Shown: piece by piece, positions 60,374 to 64,000 of the stretch
Layout: each line of letters opens with the position of its first letter
Position numbering within the stretch: the stretch's first letter is position 1
DNA from: Paramecium sonneborni
Lineage: Eukaryota; Ciliophora; Oligohymenophorea; Peniculida; Parameciidae
NCBI GenBank assembly: GCA_905182985.1
Contig: CAJJDN010000035.1
Location: 340,934 to 404,933, forward strand
Direction: 5' to 3'
DNA: 64,000 nucleotides
Notes under the pieces: generated by a model
What the model saw: the letters and a program-made list of their open reading frames with translations, nothing else
What the model was told of the DNA's origin: nothing
Database searches by the model: none
Translations under genes and position numbers: made by a program

Positions 60374-61352
60374 ATGTCAAAGACATTATTAGCATTAGGC
60401 ACAATTGCTCTTCTTGGAACATTGATGATGGTAAATTAACCAGAATCACTTGATTTTGCATAAAAATATTAAACATTCAAATAAAAATTTGGAAAGAGAT
60501 ATTCTTAAACTGAAGATGCTTATAGAATGGCTGTATATACATAAAATATGTTATATGCTGAATCAGTAAACTTGTAAGAAGGTAGAAAAGTATTTGGTGA
60601 AACAATCTTTTTTGATTTAACAAGAGAAGAATTTGCAGAAACATATTTAACATTGAAAGTAACAGAGGAAGATTTGAATATGGAAAGAGTTCCAGCTAAG
60701 AATATAAAGGCTGCTGATAAAATTGATTGGACAAAAGAAGGAGCAGTCACAGATATAAAAGATTAAGGTTAATGTGGTTCATGTTGGACTTTTGGTACCA
60801 CAGGAGTATTAGAAGGTTTCTTCTTTACAACAACTGGAGAATTACCAAATTTATCAGAATAATAATTATTAGATTGTTCAACTTTCTAAGATTTCAATCT
60901 TGGTTGTAATGGTGGTCTTCCATATAGAGCTTTATAATATGTCAAGAGAAGTGGTATAACTACTGAAGCTGCTTATCCATATGTATTATATTTATATTAA
61001 TATTTAGACTGCTGTTTAAGGATCTTGTAGAATTAAAGGAGGTGCTTATCATATTAAGGGAGCTGTTTAATTAGAAGCTACAGAAGCAGCTTTAATTACA
61101 TATCTTAATGCTGGACCAGTTTCAGTCGGAGTTGATGCCTCAAATTGGTAATATTATAATCCAGAAACCTAAAGAGTCTTTGATAATTGTGAAAAGAATT
61201 TAAATCATGCAGTCTTAGCTGTTGGTTATGATAAAGATTCATTCAAAATTAAAAATTCATGGGGAACTGGATGGGGAGATAGAGGTTATATCTATTTAGC
61301 CAGAGGTGGTAATACTTGCGGAGTTTATGATACTAATGTTGTTGTTGTTTGA
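60374..61352 (+). CDS. Papain-family (C1A) cysteine protease precursor
   Basis: A secreted or lysosomal/phagosomal protease. It has 317 residues with one intron (60983-61007). The signal peptide [14 protein letters not shown] is followed by an I29-type propeptide (F-K-Q-K-F-G-K-R-Y). The mature enzyme begins about I-D-W-T-K-E-G-A-V. The oxyanion Gln and catalytic Cys are in [11 protein letters not shown] (Cys about 137). The catalytic His is in [10 protein letters not shown] and Asn in I-K-N-S-W-G. The usual C-W-A-F-S reads C-W-T-F-G here, a mild deviation. All catalytic residues are present, so it should be active. Confidence 0.95.
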
Positions 61353-61584
61353 AAATTCATAATTTATATTTCACAAAGTTTAAAAACATTTATACATTCT
61401 ATTATTTTCATTTACTATTTTTATTATTGCTCTTTCTATAAGTTTATTCTATTTTTTTTAATTCTCTAAAATTCATTTCTATTTCTAATATAATATTATT
61501 TTTTATATTACATTAAATTTTTGCCTGGTGATATTTTACATATTTAAGACTCTGATCAATTATTTCTCTACCTAAATAATAAAA

Positions 61585-62384
61585 ATGATGAAAGAACCTG
61601 AGAAAATCATGAAAAAGAATATCTTAAATGGCTAAATTAAATACTAAGTTAAATGGAAAGGATTTGAAGAAACTACTTGGGAATCAGATGATAATATGAA
61701 AAAATATAAAGAACTTATTGAAGATTATAATTATTTCTCATTAACAGGTGAAAGATATGATGAAAAAAAACTAGAAGAAATTAGATAATTAACTGTTTAA
61801 TCATAACCTAGAACTGCTATCAAAAGAGTAGCTATACCAAAATTAATACCTCAAAATGAAATAAACAAAAAAGATAAAAAAATTGATAAAATTGATACCA
61901 AACACATTGAAATTTTAGACAATCCTAAAAACTCTTAAATTAATTGTGATATACATTAAGAAAAAACTAATACTTAAACATTAAATATTATACCTGAAAT
62001 TTCTAAGTAAATATTACTATTCTAATTTTAAGAAAAGCTAAAGAAAAATCAGCCAACAATAATGACAAATTAGAAACTATTAAATTATAAGCTAATTTAA
62101 ATAAGGGACTTTTTTCTCTTATATGGAAATAAAGATCAGATGGTATTAAGCCCTATTCTGATGAATACTCCTATGAAGATTTTAAAACTTAAGCTCCCTT
62201 ATTTTTTATATAGTTTTTTGAAACTTGTATTTTTGAATGTCAAAGTTAAAATGATATTAAGTAATATTTATATTAATTTAGATTTGAAATTTAAGGCTAA
62301 GATATTGCTGAAAGAATAAGAGTTATTAAAGATATTTTAGAAAAAAGAGATTTAGATTAAAAAATTAACCAAAACCAAAAATGA
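61585..62384 (+). CDS. HP1-like chromodomain and chromoshadow-like protein
   Basis: The protein has 257 residues with one intron (62007-62032). The chromodomain lies at the extreme N-terminus (E-K-I-M-K-K-N-I-L-N-G, then Y-Q-V-K-W-K-G-F-E-E-T-T-W-E), with W and W/Y cage residues visible; the usual first aromatic residue before E-K-I is missing. A lysine-rich hinge follows. The C-terminal region has W-K-Q-R-S-D-G-I-K-P-Y-S and A-P-L-F-F-I-Q-F-F-E, resembling the chromoshadow dimer interface. In ciliates such proteins bind H3K9me3/H3K27me3 during heterochromatin formation and DNA elimination. Whether this one acts there is not shown by the sequence. Confidence 0.85.
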
Positions 62385-63143
62385 GAATGATTTTTCTTTT
62401 TTATATAAAAGTCACATTATAATTAATTTATTTTAAACCATATTTTTATTAATTAAATTCAATATTCTTATAAAGTTTAGTGACATTTATTCAATATGAT
62501 CATCTCTACTCGAAGATTTCATTTGATGAGATACTCGATTCGCTAATGATCTAAATTAAATAATCGAATATATTTTGATCTTTGCTTATTAATTAAGTTA
62601 AAGGTTTAAAATCGATTCACAATTATTCATAATGATACTATTTCACTCATAAATCTATGTAAAATATTAACTTATGCAACCTTTTATTATTTTTTAGAAT
62701 CCACAAACTTTATTATTATCATATTTTGTAGAATTAGTTGTTTATCTATTTTCGAACAATAATTATTAAAAATTTTCAATCTATTAATAAATAATGAGAA
62801 ATATTCAAAAGAAACAATCTAATAAAAAATTATAAGTTTACTTTAAAAATTCTAAATTTTATTTTGAATTTGTATCTATTAAAATAATAATGAATATAAT
62901 AGGAAGAATTAAGATGAAAGAAAAAGAAAGATTGAATTCAACTAAAAATATAAGAAATTTGGATCAAAAAAACAATACTAAAGAAATAGGATTGCTAAAA
63001 ACAACTAATTATGATATAAATAAATAGTTTTATGTGTTTTTTAATTGAGATGTTATTTACCTGTTAATATTTGGATAGAAGAGTTTTTTTGATTTATAAT
63101 AGCAGAATATTAATTAAATATTAATATTAATATTAATATTAAT
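62385..63143. other. Spacer with one possible small ORF
   Basis: It is mostly non-coding. A 52-codon frame at 62890-63048 (M-N-I-I-G-R-I-K-M-K-E-K-E-R) is basic and could be a small protein, but chance is likely. Directly before the Fip1 gene (63114-63143) are five imperfect ATTAAT units. Confidence 0.4.
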
Positions 63144-63926
63144 ATGAGTGATTATAATAAACTTAAGTAATACAAATTAACAAAGCCAGAAACCTTTTCA
63201 TTATCATTTTATGATGCATTTAAAGAATATTAAGAGTGGATTAATAATGCTAATAATCCTTAGAGATAACCAAGAAAATCTCATAAATGGCATTCCAATA
63301 TTACAGATTATTTTAATTATGGTTTTAATGAGCACACTATGTAAATTTATGTGCATAAAATTACTTAATTAACTGAAGCATATAGAAAATAGAGACTATA
63401 ATATGCTGAGAAATGTGATAATTCTAAAGACACAATATTTAATTCAGCTTAGGAAATTAAACGACAAACCAAAGATGTATATCCAATTGATTTAGGTGGA
63501 ATATTTATACCTGTTGATGATAAAGTCGTTGATTTTGGTTTTAAATTTTAAGTTGAAAATTTATATGAATAATATAATAATTAATCTAGCAATGAAAAAT
63601 TGTTGTAAAATTAGTATCATTGCACTGGTGAAGCCTTAATATTTAAATCTAAGTTTATTTCTGATATTTTTAGAAAATAAGTAAAGGATATTTAAGATCT
63701 CTATAAATAATATAAGAAAGAACATTAAAGAGATTTATATCTCTTGAATACTGCTGTTAAAGTGTTTCCAATATAAAAAGAAGATGAATTGTCTGTTTAA
63801 TTGGCATATTTTGTAAAATAAATAGCTATTACCTGTGAAAAACCAGATAAATTTGATAAGATAGATAAACATGATAGACATGAAAGATCAAGAACACCTA
63901 AAAAAAATAGATCTAAAAAATATTGA
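63144..63926 (+). CDS. FIP1: Fip1-like polyadenylation factor
   Basis: A subunit of the pre-mRNA 3'-processing complex that tethers poly(A) polymerase. It has 260 residues without introns. The Fip1 signature lies at residues 55-69: D-Y-F-N-Y-G-F-N-E-H-T-M-Q-I-Y, matching the conserved S-D-Y-F-N-Y-G-F-x-E-x-T-W-x-x-Y. The expected Trp is Met here. An acidic N-terminus is weak, and the C-terminus is K/R/D-rich (H-D-R-H-E-R-S-R-T-P-K-K), similar to the RD/R-rich tail of FIP1L1. The ATG follows an ATTAAT microsatellite. Confidence 0.88.
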
Positions 63927-63976
63927 TTTATAATTATCATCATTAATATATATAAATTTATATTTGAAATTCAAAA

Positions 63977-64000
63977 ATGCGTAGAAATAGAATAGGAACT
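63977..64000 (+). CDS. Possible start of a further gene (truncated)
   Basis: An ATG followed by basic codons (M-R-R-N-R-I-G-T) runs off the window end. Too short to judge. Confidence 0.25.

Noticed and set aside
62500..62545. Near-palindromic tract around actcg...cgatt
   Set aside because: Imperfect and short; no matching element elsewhere in the window.

Overview
The window is nuclear DNA of a ciliate, most likely a Paramecium macronuclear chromosome. TAA and TAG occur many times inside otherwise conserved genes, where they must be read as glutamine, and TGA is the only stop that fits. Genes are interrupted by very small introns, mostly 20-31 nt, with GTA...TAG borders. Two trichocyst-matrix-type secretory proteins and several axonemal proteins fit Paramecium. 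The DNA is very AT-rich and many genes are separated by only tens of bases. I read about 40 genes on both strands with this code. About 75 introns were placed by hand, and for every resolved gene the spliced exons close in frame from ATG to TGA. The species was not identified.

Layout. 1-4.8 kb: a membrane-protein edge fragment, an unresolved helical gene, and a PTB-like RNA-binding protein whose 5' two thirds appear twice around a single N. 4.8-11.9 kb: a UBE2J/Ubc6-type E2, a calpain-like protein without a visible catalytic site, a MYND protein, proteasome subunit beta-1 (PSMB1), an SCP-type phosphatase and two unknown genes. 13.3-22.9 kb: a coiled-coil protein, a TLDc protein with an MGC start, a 76-residue MG...CC protein, a small single-pass protein, ETF-ubiquinone oxidoreductase, a helical protein and an SR splicing factor. 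22.9-31.4 kb: two trichocyst-matrix-like proteins, an ABHD11-like protein lacking its serine, and several unknowns. 31.8-41.5 kb: a small membrane protein, a histidine-kinase-like protein without a recognisable phospho-accepting His, a plasma-membrane-type Ca2+-ATPase, a long coiled coil and a TTP-like CCCH protein. 41.7-51.1 kb: a probable CFAP210, cyclin B, a USP deubiquitinase, a second duplicated block around an N, and CFAP45. 51.3-64 kb: a PX-WD40 protein, a YwqK/MORN-like protein, a SAXO homologue, unknowns, a papain-like protease, an HP1-like chromodomain protein and Fip1.

How the genes fit together. These are unlinked housekeeping and cell-biology genes, not an operon or an imported island. 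Three encode ciliary doublet-microtubule proteins (CFAP210-like, CFAP45, SAXO) and two encode exocytotic granule content. Three conserved folds (calpain-like, ABHD11-like, histidine-kinase-like) appear to have lost catalytic residues. I found no rRNA, tRNA, CRISPR array, transposon or virus-like gene.
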